64,000 nucleotides of DNA. Origin: Antedon bifida (Eukaryota; Echinodermata; Crinoidea; Comatulida; Antedonidae). The position numbers and the translations under genes are program-made. The notes under the pieces were generated by a model. The model was not told the DNA's origin. It did no database searches and saw only the letters and a program-made list of their open reading frames with translations. Below, one piece after another: positions 10,950-22,100 of this stretch. Where the stretch lies: assembly GCA_963402885.1 (NCBI GenBank), contig OY727103.1:2854501-2918500 (forward strand), in the 5' to 3' direction. The stretch's first letter is position 1. Each line of letters starts with the position of its first letter.

Positions 10950-12920
10950 CACACAGATTTCCTTATCTTCACCGTTTCTTATTGTAGGCCTATATAATCC
11001 TAATAATATATAATTCCATAAATTCATAGAAGGATGGTATTTAAAGCAAACCTTTCATAAGATGAAAACATATCACGAAGTAAGAAGAAATGTTTTCTTA
11101 TTGTGAAATAGAACTCTTAATACAGTTCTAATGGCATTGCAAATCAAGCAAAATCTGTAAATAAGACTGTTTGTGTTTTATGCTCAGCTTTAACGTAAAT
11201 TATGAATAAAATAAAATATATAAACTAAAAGTATATAAACTATCAAGGCAAATAATAGTATAGAAGGAGAATAGACATGTGTCATGATGATATTACTCAC
11301 CATTATGTCGAGAGACAGTTTAAGAGCACATTTGACTCTGTCCATTGATGGTTTATTTATGTTAAAAATATTTTGCCACAATTTAGAGTCAAAATATGGA
11401 ATGTATTCTAAGTTGAGAATTTTAGAGTGTAGTTGAAAAATAATAATAATAATAATTGTGAATAAAAGAAGTAGATCTGAATTAACTGTTTAAATAAAGG
11501 GGGAAGGTTTGCTTATATAATCTGTACATCATTGCAGCTATTTCATGTTTATGAAAATCCTAAATATTAAAACTTAAGAGTTATAGGCCCCTAATGTAGT
11601 TATTTCCATAAAGGACACCAAAGGAGGGTTGTTAGCCCATGGCATGAAAGTTTGTTTTCTGTCTAATAGATAAATATATCAATAGGTCTATTTTATGAAT
11701 TGAAAAAAGTACAATGCTTATCAGATCATCTAGAGATTGCCCAATACACGATTAGTACAGCTTGTTATAATAAAACAACATTAGAAGAACTGTTGCATAC
11801 TTCATATTTGCAATTATCTCTCCTTTTCCAACAATAACAATGTTGGTAATAAAGGACCTTTATTCTGGTTAAATAATTAATTAAAGTGTATGTAAACTAA
11901 ATAGTGATAAAGACGTTAAAATTAATAAAGCTACATAGAATTGAATTACTGTGTCTTTCATTTTCATGAGTACCGATACTTTTTCAGAAGGTTCGAAATC
12001 GAACATCATCTAACCTCGGTGCACCGGTCAATCAAAGTAACAGTGGTCCACCGGTCAAATGCAAAGCGTGGGGTATTTCCCATAAATTATGTTTTACGCA
12101 CGCTCGCACACCGATTCAGCTCCCATAATTATCTGACTTTTTTCAATGGAAGGAGAAGAATAAAGGAAGATGAGATGGCATTAATGGACATTTTTTTAAA
12201 TTAAAACGGTATAGGCCTATGCCTAGACAGAAGCGGACGTGTTACATGGTTACAGTTCATTAAGCAATTGTATGCGCTTCAATGAAACATAATAATTATG
12301 GTCGGAAACATTCTTCTACGGCACAATACGTACGGTACATATGCCTGCTTAGTTTGACATGAACCCAGGTTCAGTTGATGTTTGTCTAAAACAAGGAATT
12401 CCAGAAGTAAACCTTCAGACGTTGTACAAGAAGTAGAATGAAGCTCAGATGTTATATTGTACAACGTACATTGTGAAACAGCTAGTACCGTATTAGCCTT
12501 CAAACACAAGGATATTGAATAATTCACAGTTCAACAGGAAATGAAAGAATCAACAGGTAAATAACAAATACATATGAACATAATTGAAATATGAAACTAT
12601 AAATGTGTTTTTACGGTTGATGGTATACTGTTTTTTTTTAATGTTAGCGTGAGAGTGCCACCGAGCAATCTAAAAAAATATTGGGCTTTCCTGTCTGTTA
12701 TTTATAGATTGGTCACTGTTCCAGCCAGGTGCAAAAACGCAACTATCGACATTAAATTGTCTGTGCAGTATAGAAGTAGACTAACATAAAGTTTACGTTC
12801 TTAATTCATTTATAATTTTCATTTAGGTTGCATATAGTAATATGCAATTTGTATATACCAAGCAATTTGGTAATGGTATTACATAAAATGTCATGAATAA
12901 TAACAATAATTAAATTTATT
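10950..12920. other. 3' flank of unit B and spacer
   Basis: The first part repeats the unit A 3'UTR blocks (polyadenylation-like AATAAA at about 11496 and 11925). The stretch 11545-11865 is absent after unit A. From about 12250 to 12920 the DNA is AT-rich without recognised genes. Confidence 0.5.
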
Positions 12921-13121
12921 TTTCAAACGATCGTCGTTGAACTTTTAAGCCTGTTTTCCTGTCGACGTTATTCGACGCTATCGTCGTTGATCGTTAACAG
13001 TTCAACGACGATCGTTTGAAAACGATAGCGAGTACCTTTTCCTGGAAATCGTTAACATTTCAATCGATCGTCGATTATTGTTAACGATAGCGTCGAATAA
13101 CGTCGACGGGAAAACAGGCTT
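12921..13121. repeat. Nested foldback (long hairpin) element
   Basis: Two interleaved inverted repeats. A perfect 22-bp arm at 12921-12942 pairs with 13000-13021. A second arm at 12947-12997 (AAGCCTGTTTTCC, then GTCGACGTTATTCGACGC) pairs with 13080-13121, apart from one mismatch and a 10-bp insert. CGATCG and GTTAAC words recur between them. This fits a foldback/MITE-type element or an extruding cruciform. No coding content was seen. Confidence 0.7.
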
Positions 13122-13250
13122 TATGATTGGATTATGTGTTATGTATTTTAAACTTTCGTTTTGTGAAAGCTCAGAAAGAAACGAGCACAAGAACGTCGGC
13201 ATTAAAACTATAAGGGCAAGAGATAACAGCATATATATTTTATTCTGTAG

Positions 13251-13850
13251 CTTTCGTCGTTGGTTTAATCGTCATCGTTGGTTCATCCGCCGTAGGCCTA
13301 CTATATTACTTTTTCCAAAAACAGAAAAGAATCACAATCAAAGCTTTCAGAATCTTGAACTATAATCTCAGCAAGTGCTATAAAGATGACGCATACCCTT
13401 GGTTAAGATTCTGCCTTTTTGAACACTTAAATATAGGTGACCTTGAAAATTCTAATTCCAATGCAATGTATTTATTCAATGTACTTCAGAATAGGGGTTC
13501 AATTTCACCTACAAATGTTAATCTTCTGCTGGAGATTACGGAACTAACAGAACTGAATCATGCTAAACAGCTTTTAAAAGAATATATGAGGGATAACAAA
13601 ATTTACAATAGTGATCAAACACAGTTGTCGCCATATCGGAAGCGACTGTTTAAAGCCATGAGAAACGTTGATGGAAATGGATTGAAATACATTATTTCTT
13701 TCTACGCTCTAAGCCCAAATGTATTCACAAATGTTTGGGATGTGGTATTTGCACTGGAGAAGAATAAAGATCTTACAAATGAAACAACAAAAATAAAAAC
13801 ATTTGCAAATCTTCTCAATGAAACTGCCAAAGACTTACTACTTAATAAAG
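13251..13850 (+). CDS. Unit C fused transmembrane-DED exon
   Basis: From an acceptor-like TATTCTGTAG (13250), phase 1, the frame reads FVVGLIVIVGSSAVGLLYYF, a basic QKQKR stretch, and then a DED pair. The DEDs show LRFCLFEHLNIGDLENS, YLFNVLQNRGSIS, LLLEITELTELNHAKQL, then LFKAMRNV and NVWDVVFALEKN. The donor AAAG/GTAAGT is at 13850/13851, phase 1. In units A and D the DED exon begins with its own Met and has no TM. Here TM and DED share one exon, as if an intron was lost. No convincing start exon was found upstream, so the 5' end is unresolved. Confidence 0.6.
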
Positions 13851-14092
13851 GTAAGTATGATTTTAATTTTCCATCTCAAAATAAATTATATGGTATACCG
13901 CGACGTAATAACTTTTCTCCTCCCTGCAGCATAACCGTGATTGTTATTTTTAATCCGCCCTATGGGATGTCGATTTGCCAGCGTTTACTGTACATTAAAG
14001 CATTTAAAAAGAAAATTATTTCTCTATTGATTGGCAACAAAATAGCTGGGTTTGAAATTTACATTTATTTTTAATCTGTTTTAAACCTACAG

Positions 14093-14400
14093 ATGTGGGA
14101 TATCAAAATTTATCTGAAACAAACTACTGGGGACTAAAAGATTTGATCTGTGTTGCAGCTAGCCTGGTAGTTTTGTTGAAACATTTGTATTATCTTTTGG
14201 CCAGCATCATTTTATTAGATTCAACACAACGGTTACTACGATACTATGCTCTCAGGAGCTGGGGCCAAGTTCAACTAATAAATCCTACATTTAAGCGTGA
14301 CCAACACACGGCATACTTTATAAATGATGCAACAAATATCAAATATAGGCCTAGATTACTAGTACTACACTATATTTGCAAATTATGTTATTGTTTGTAG
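14093..14400 (+). pseudogene. Possible degenerate exon of unit C
   Basis: The acceptor TTAAACCTACAG precedes a phase-1 frame reading DVGYQNLSETNYWGLKDLIC and then a leucine-rich stretch (LVVLLKHLYYLLASIILL), open to a stop at 14400. It weakly resembles the start of the second DED exon at 2289 (LLKTTVAVWF, VIKVLYEDL). There is no convincing donor, so it may be a decayed DED exon or an unspliced terminal exon. Confidence 0.3.
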
Positions 14401-14659
14401 TTACTGAAATGATATGTGGAATGTGGTTGATTATTATGAATTTCAATTTACTTTAATTTAGTACCAATAATTCGAAGAAACTGGAAATCGATATGTAGGC
14501 CTACACCAATATGTATCGGTAAGTGTTAATAATGAAGTAATGATTATTTTCAATGAATTCACTATTAATCAAAATTATTTATTAAGTGTTCTTCTATTAA
14601 ACTTAAACCTACCATTTTGGACTCCAATAGCTTTGTTAATTTTGTTTCTTTCTTAATAG

Positions 14660-14752
14660 TTTTAGCAGCACTGATCGGTGCAATCATCATTTTACTTATG
14701 CCTAACATAATTTCGTCATATCCTCCGTCTCACTATTTTGAAAATGATTATG
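14660..14752 (+). CDS. Unit C transmembrane exon
   Basis: The acceptor TTTCTTAATAG is at 14659 and the donor TATG/GTAGGT at 14752/14753, phase 1 on both sides. The in-phase frame reads LAALIGAIIILLMPNIISSY, then PPSHYFENDY. It is a short hydrophobic span followed by a polar stretch, like the exon at 20561. Splicing it between the exons at 13251 and 15080 keeps the frame. Confidence 0.55.
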
Positions 14753-15079
14753 GTAGGTCACTATTTTTACATTATTTCTTCTGTGAGATGTAATATATTA
14801 TGGTTAATGTTATACACAGGGGTTTGAATTCTTATAGTTTTGACGTAGGCCTAACATTATTAAAATAATAAAAAGTGGTTCAGAATTGGGATCATGATGT
14901 CCAAAATGTAATGGATCTTTCGTGACCATACATCTACTGTCTGTTGTAAAACGTGGTAAAGACCCGTCTTTCAGTTTTCACGTTAACCTGCTAAAAGACA
15001 AACACACATACAAACAAATAACGCAGACAGAAATATATAACCTAATTAAATTAATACATATAAAATTTATTCTTTGCAG

Positions 15080-15594
15080 ACACAACAGAATATGGTGAAA
15101 TGATCAAAAAAAGGTTTCAAACCATGAATGCTGATCTCAGTAGATACTATGAGGGTGACAGATATTATTGGTTAAGATTCTGTCTAATTGATTATTTAAG
15201 TGTTGGCGATATTACAGATGCTATTGGAAATGACTTGTTTAATGCACTTCAATTAAAAGGCTTAATCACACCTACTAATGTGAGTCTGCTATTAGAGATT
15301 ACGAAGCTAACAGAAGTGAAGCCTGCCGAAGATCTTATAAGAGGGTATATAAAGGACAACAAACTTCAAAATTATGATGACACAATGTTGTCAGATGATC
15401 GGAAGCGACTGTTTAAAGCCATGAGACAAGTTCATCCAGATGCACATGCATTAAAACGTTTGGTTTCTTACTACGACCTAAAACATCATAACTTACAAAA
15501 TATTTGGAATGTCGTTTTTAAATTAGAAATTGCAGTACTATCCAAGGATTCATACAGAATTAAGAACATTTATAAAACACTGGTTGGTAATTAG
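15080..15594 (+). pseudogene. Unit C DED exon truncated into a NACHT relic
   Basis: The acceptor TCTTTGCAG gives a phase-1 frame DTTEYGEMIKKRFQTMNADL, closely like the start of the exon at 1564. A DED (LRFCLIDYLSVGDI, DLFNALQLKGLIT, LLLEITKLTEV) and most of a second one (LFKAMRQV, NIWNVVFKLE) follow. Near residue 157 (about 15568) DED homology ends. The DNA then matches the middle of the NACHT exon (ACACTGGTTGGTAATTAGG versus the unit B copy), but in a different frame, so a stop follows at 15592-15594. A deletion has joined the two exons. Confidence 0.65.
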
Positions 15595-15830
15595 GGCATC
15601 CAATTATTATTCATTCTCAAATATTTCAAATTGTAAAAAACACGAAAAAGTGTACCTCTCCAGAAATGAAAGTACATTTACGTCCATTTTAGGTAATTGC
15701 CTTAAATATAGGCCTATTAGTGGCAATAATTTGAACTTTAATTGCTTTTAGATGAAAAAAAGAATGGAATAAAATATGAAAATAACCTATCTGAAATTGT
15801 GTTAATATATATTATTACCGAAAAACATCA
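15569..15830 (+). pseudogene. NACHT-LRR exon relic fused to the unit C DED exon
   Basis: The relic frame reads KHWLVIRASNYYSFS, matching KHWLVNKASNYYSFSKYFKY in the intact copies. Scrambled pieces of the next region follow (SPEMK-, SGNN- and NIVL-like DNA). Several indels and stops are present. Everything upstream (P-loop, Walker B) and the LRR end are absent. Confidence 0.65.
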
Positions 15831-16116
15831 TTTGGTTTGTACTATTTATTTGTTTTATGGCCAAATTTTGTTAAGTTATTTTTAACCAATGGCATTGGTT
15901 AAATAAAATATGCATCGTATTTATGCTTCGTTACGTTTTTTTTAATTGGGTTTTAAAATCGATAGGTCAACCTGGAAATTAAATTTGGCATAAAAAACTA
16001 GGCCTACTAATAAACATTGCAAATCCCACAGTTTACAGGTACGGTTGCAAAATGCCATGCTAACGAAAACAATAATTATAATGAACAGACATTCATCTTG
16101 GTATAACGTCTTAATT

Positions 16117-16161
16117 AAGATAAGATAAGATAACTTTTATTGATCCTCAAAAAGGAAATTA
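16117..16161. repeat. Possible non-LTR retroelement 3' tail
   Basis: A short AAGAT/GATAA microsatellite is followed by CTTTTATTGATCCTCAAAAA and GGAAATT. This resembles tails of CR1/Rex-like elements seen in many animals, in one orientation or the other. The call is based on recall of the pattern only. Confidence 0.3.
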
Positions 16162-16204
16162 CATCATAACTAACATTGAAAACTATAACAATGCCTTTGA
16201 ATAA

Positions 16205-17968
16205 AAATAATTTGCTGTCGACGAAAACAAGAACCTTGTTGGGTGTAACATACTATAATTTGGTATTATTATAATAATATATTTCATTGAAGCTGAGTGC
16301 AAAGTCATGCAACAAAACAGTATATTTAGCTCCGAAAATATATTCGCTTTTGTTGGGATTATAAGTTTCCTACAGTTAGATATAATGGACCTGGAATGTA
16401 GCCTACCACCACAGAAAGCACAAAAGGATTGATTAAAGGTGATGGTGTTTATTGAGCACACAATACTATTATAGAGTTGTAGGTGAATTGATACACGACG
16501 AATGGGCGTACTGTACCATAACAGTCCTTTCAGTTTATTTAGTTCACCTAACGTTATTTAATCTGCAATATCAATAGGCCTACTCATTGCAGGGCAAATA
16601 CAATAATTGTGAAAGGTCTCGTTGTGTTACTAAACACAATGGATAAGCCTAGCGCTATGGTTCATTATAATTTGAATTTGAATTTGATTGCTTCACATTA
16701 AAAATCAGTTTAACCTTTATCCTTCTGTATAAAAGATGCGATTGAAAAGGAGTGTTTTATTTATTTATAATACATTTCTGGTTTTTTTTTATCTTTTCAT
16801 ATTTACGCATACTGTAGTAGTTTCTTTATATCACTAATTTCATTCATTTACATTATGTGAATTATTTGTTATAATTATATTTGTCGCTAATTTAAATAAA
16901 TAGCCAATTAATTGTATTATGTTCATTATTAACGTTTTTGGTTTAGATTCAATATAAGATACATGTAGATTCGATTTGGCAATTTACATTAAACTTGTAC
17001 TTTATATATATTCCTGTTGAATCCGTGTCTGTTTTGTCCAATACTATCCTGAAACGGTATTTTTCATGGTCATGGAATAACTAAAACATCCGTCTGGACT
17101 ACCAAACTAGTTTGACAAAAAAAGTGGAATGTGCCAAAATATTTGGTAGTGATATGACGTCATCGTGATGGGCACATCACATTTTTTTGTCACATAAAGT
17201 TTGCTAGTGTAGAGAGAGCGTTTAGTCCTTTAAGTTTAAATTTTTACAAACTCTCCAAAAAAAAACACAAAAACCATGGACATGATACCACATCGCGCAT
17301 GCCACACAATAAGGGTCCATTTGCTGGGTCCTCTGACTTGATACTCTCTGTGCATGGATTACTTGTATTATTTAAAAAAATTTAAATGTAAATAATATCT
17401 TTGCAGGTTTCTGAAAATTCATCAATCGATGCAATAACTAGTTCAGTAGTAAAGAATACTGGCCATAATGTTTCAACATTAGAAACTACAATGCTTTTAA
17501 AATGAAACATTATTCTTCTGTATGTATATGTAGTTTGCTGTCGATAACAAGAACCATTGTAATTAAATATTATAATATTTCATTGAAGCTGACTACAAAA
17601 TCATTTAACGGAAATAAAAACTGTATTTTTAGCGTGGAAAATAAATTTGTTTTTATTGGAGTAAAGCCTCATACAGTTATAATAGACATGGAATGTATGA
17701 CCTGCGGCACCGCAGACAAGTACAAAAGGAATGATTAAAGGTGATGGTGTTTATTGTAAAGTGAGCACGCAATACTATTATATAATTGTATGTGAATTGA
17801 TAAACGACAAATGGGCTTACTGTACCATAACAGTCCTTTCAATTTATTTAGTTCACCTAACATTATTAACTCTACGATATCACGACTCAGTTGTAAAGGA
17901 AATATTTGGGAAACGCGTCTTTTTGTTACTAAACACAAAGCAGAATGAATAAGTCATGGTTCATTAAA
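16205..17968 (+). repeat. Pair of diverged direct repeats (about 460 bp each)
   Basis: The stretch 16205-16670 matches 17530-17968 in the same orientation, roughly three quarters identical by eye. Shared runs include GATTAAAGGTGATGGTGTTT and ACTGTACCATAACAGTCCTT. Neither copy has a convincing gene. The spacer holds the MITE at 17082. Confidence 0.6.
17082..17225. mobile_element. TIR MITE, family 1 (copy in NLR cluster)
   Basis: About 144 bp with diverged terminal inverted repeats (TAAAACATCCGTCTGGACTA and GTGTAGAGAGAGCGTTTAG). The core CAAACTAGTTTGACAAAAAA, ATGGGCACATCACATTTTTT is shared with the copies at 36599, 44613, 44879, 48111 and 49698. Confidence 0.65.
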
Positions 17969-19145
17969 AATCGGAAAATCAACAAGTAAAGTACAAGCCA
18001 TAGGACAATAACAACGTGTAGGCCTATATATATATAATGTGAAATTTGCTGTTCAAATTGCTATGTTGATATTGCTGAAATCCACCAGCCGGTTTACAAT
18101 GTGACTTTCATTTCACGTGTTAGCAACAATTGCAACGATAACTAAACTGTTAGAAATATTGCACTTGCCGTTGTTTTCTTGAACGATGAAAATCATATGA
18201 AAACATCCTATGACAAAAGCAGGCCTACGGTTTAATTTTCATCATTATATTACTAATTTAACTAATTATCAATTTAATTCAATATATAATAATATAAAAC
18301 TTAGCATTCGTTCAATAATGGCGCACGCTTCCGCTCCGTGGAAGTCAACAAGTTGTTAATGTATACAGTCATGCTGTGTAATATCTAAACATTTCATTAA
18401 TAGGTTAAACAGCCTTATAAACTAAATTGAACTTAACACTGTTATTTTCGCATTACACATTTCTCAGAGACTTTTAGAGGTTTAGATTTACAAAACAAAT
18501 GATTAAAATCTTTATTCAACGGCCTCTTGTCGAAAAATAATAGGCTATTTCAACTTTCAAACACGCCAAGGTTGTTTGAATTGGTTTATTGATAATGCCC
18601 ACAAAAGTACACACAATCATAACTACGTTACTGTAGGTTATGACACTGTTGCTTGTATGCATCATTTATTATTTTGTTATATTTTTGACTCTCGACAATG
18701 CTGCTGAGTAGATATAGTACGCCATCATAATTACGAGAAACAAATATGGCGGATTGCCTTTAACGAATCTCATATTTTTAGGAAACAGACGAGAAAAAAC
18801 ATATCGTGAGCATTATAGTTGTATAAGATTTTATAATGTAATTATATGTTATTATTTAACTTTATATTAAACTGATTAGGACTAATATATAATAATAATT
18901 TGTGCAAAATTCAATATGAAATGTAGTTTAATAATCATATGTTGGCCTAGGCCTATAATTAGCCTATAGTTAGAAATGTAGGCCTACTTTGTAATGTTAT
19001 GAAAAAGCAGGCCTAGAATGTTCGTTATCATATTATTAATTTAATTGATTATTAATTTAATTAAATATTAGATTAATATAAAGTTAGCATTTAGTTATGT
19101 CCTTGATAAAAATTAGTTCTCAATTTTGTTATTTACAGATTAAAA
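17969..19145. other. Spacer upstream of unit D
   Basis: AT-rich, with many TAGGCCTA-type palindromes. A strong acceptor (TTGTTATTTACAG, ending 19139) just before the ATG at 19146 implies a 5'UTR intron for unit D. No further gene was seen. Confidence 0.4.
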
Positions 19146-22100
19146 ATGGATGAAAATTTAAAGTTCCAAATTTTTCTAGGAAATCTAAGCGAACACTATG
19201 CTGGTGAGAAAGTCCGAGAGTTAAGAATGCTTCTATATGGTATTCTATCAATTGGAGATCTAGATCAATCACACGTAGCCTTTGACCTGTTTAACAAACT
19301 TACTGAACATGGATTTATTTCTAAAAACAATGTGGAACTGTTGTCCGACATAGCTGAAGTAACTAATCTGGCCTCAGCAAGAGATTGTATAACCAAATAC
19401 AAGAATACTGCTCAATGTAGCAATGACACAGAGACAGTACGCCTAACAGAATACCGCAAAACACTGTTTAGAGCACTTAAAAACGTTGGAAAGGGTGACT
19501 TGAAAAGAGTGACTGGATTCTACAAACTGAGTGCCTTCAACTATAACAACATATGGGATGCTGTATATCACATTGAGAAAGACGGACAACTGGATTCACA
19601 ACAGAAGATTACAATGTTTGCAAAACTTCTGAACAAAGTGGCAAAACATAATATACTAGGTATGCCTATCACAAGCAATTTATAATTTTATAATTTAAAA
19701 ATGTTCCTCTTTTTAGTTGTTTAAGTTTAAACTTTTATTTTATTTTGATTTCTTTTTGTATTTCTCGGTGCATTTGAACCAATCAGCAAAACCCTATCAG
19801 CCAACAGTTATTCAAACATCGGCTTCAGCATCGACACCAACACGGATTTCAAATTAGCCAATCCAGTAACATCATTAACAAATCCAGTGAATACTAAACA
19901 ATGGGGTGCACGGGTGCAAAAGAGGGAAAAGGGCTTGATGAGATTCCATTTTCTGAGATTGAACATTCAGATATTATGTAACTAAAAATACTGTGACGCT
20001 GTGATACATGTATGAAACACAATACAATGTGAGCTACTCATGAACCATTCATTATCATAATGTAATGATGATATTGATCTGTAGGTGGCGCAAACCATTA
20101 TAAAATAAATACCGGTACAATGGCGGTATTTTTCATAACCAATCCATCCTCTTGGAAAAAAACGGTCATAGAGAATGATCTATGGTGTCACAACAGACGC
20201 TAAAATAATAGTATTGGTTATGAGTATATGACGTTCTTTGGGTAAATGAGGTAATGTGTTAATGGCGTCATAGGTTAATGACGTTGTTTGGATTTGAATT
20301 TTGTTACGTATTGTAATTTTGTTTCTATCCTACAGGTAACCGGAAATCTAAATCTAAACCAACTAAACGTAGGCATATCGGTAAGCATAAAGAATATCGT
20401 GTGTTTTAATAAATTCACAATGTAGCATTGACCTACAACCAATCAAATTAAATAAGAAACAATCAATGTATTAAAAAGTTATTTTATTTTTTGCACTATA
20501 ACTTCAAAACAAAAACAAGTAATCATCAAATGCTCTTTATTAATGCTGAAGTTTTTTTAGCTTTAGCGATGGTCTTTGCATTTATTGTTGTCATCTCAGC
20601 CGTCATACTCTCATACTTATTCCACGTTTTTGCGAACAAATTTTCAAATTACGAATTAACAGAAGGTAATGTTTATTATTAATTTTCTATTATGAAATTA
20701 GTATTATAGACGCTACCTAACGTTGAAATTTGCTAAAAAAAATCTTTTCTGTTCGTTTTACACTTTCATAGATTGTCTTCATTTCAGATGAGCTTATTCG
20801 AAACTTCATAACAGCAGAACAGAAAACAAAATTAAAAGACCCAAATATAAGACCACCTACATGGAGAGAAGATCAAGAGTATGACATTTCACAGATGTTC
20901 ACAGATCCAGTACTGCATATAACTGTAGAAAAAAGAAAAGTCGACGTATCATTGCAAGAATTATTGGATATTATAAAGTCTAAAAACTCCTGTAAAGTAT
21001 TAATGGTAGGAAATGGTGGAATTGGTAAGACAACTTTGCTTCAATTCATATCTTACAACTGGGCGACCAATTCCGATGATACGTTTGCGGGTAAAATATT
21101 ATTTATTGTAAACGTAAGAGACATCAAAAAAGGTCGAACAATCACAGATATTATCGTTGATTCAGTTAAGCTTGACAAATTTCGTAAAGAATATGATATG
21201 TATGTAAATAAAACTATTATAAGAACTTTTATTGAAAAAAACGACAACGATTTAGTTCTTCTGATAGATGGATTAGATGAGTTAACATATGGGGTAGACA
21301 TTCCACTGATATCAAAAAGAGAAGAATTGGAAGACAGTACAGTTATTTTGACTTCACGACCGGGTTTTACTGAAAGTGTACATAGGCATTTTGATGTACA
21401 TATAAAAGTAGACGGATTCTCTACAGAAAACATAAAACCATATATAAATAGATATTTCAACAACGCTAATCTGGGACAGTTATTGATTAACGAATTCAAA
21501 CTTGATTCATTGAAAAAGAATTGGGGTGGTAATCACAAAAAAGTATTTGAACTCTTTATATCTCCGTTTTTATTGCTTAAAATGTGTGTTATATGGCAAC
21601 ACGAACAAATAATTCCAAAAGATTTTCAACATTTTTTTAAAGACATCTTCCGTTCCATTTTAAATCAGTACATTAACAGAAGTAATGATCAAAAACGGAT
21701 ATCGAACTTTGACAACATTTCAATTGACTATAAAAATGCCATTGTAAAATTAGGGAAAATTAGTTACATTGGTTTAAAAAATAATTTACTTCATTTTACT
21801 AAAAAGAAGTTAAATGACCAAGTAAAAAATGAAACTTTAGTTGACTTATCGTTGAAATTAGGATTTGTTTACAAAGATGACCCTACTGTTCAGGATGATT
21901 TTGTGGCAACGTACAGATGTCCACATAAGTTATTGTCAGAAGCTCTAGCCGGGTTTTACTTGTCTAACAAAATTGATACTTTAACATCTGAGGAATATGA
22001 GTACTTAAGGACGAACAGGAATTTACACATGACAAGAGTTTTCACTATTAGTTTTCTAGGTCCTAATGCAGACAAATTAATGAAACACTGGTTGGTAAAT

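Larger units (their letters stand above)
3298..12250 (+). repeat. Tandem segmental duplication: unit A 3' half and unit B
   Basis: The stretch from about 3298 to 7500 recurs at 7505-12250 in the same order: a CTGACAGTATATA marker, part of the TM exon, the intron, the NACHT-LRR exon, the 3'UTR blocks, and a terminal GTGTTACATG segment (7478 and 12239). Relative to A, copy B lacks about 370 bp (3318-3690). It gains the 340-bp insertion at 10100 and about 330 bp near 11545-11865. Confidence 0.75.

Noticed and set aside
16183-16461. Minus-strand open frame of 92 codons
   Set aside because: It lies in a noncoding direct-repeat copy, and the frame is not kept in the partner at 17530.
19770-19982. 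Open stretch between the unit D DED exon and linker exon
   Set aside because: No acceptor in the right phase was found and no donor at its end. The phase-1 path from 19659 to 20336 works without it.
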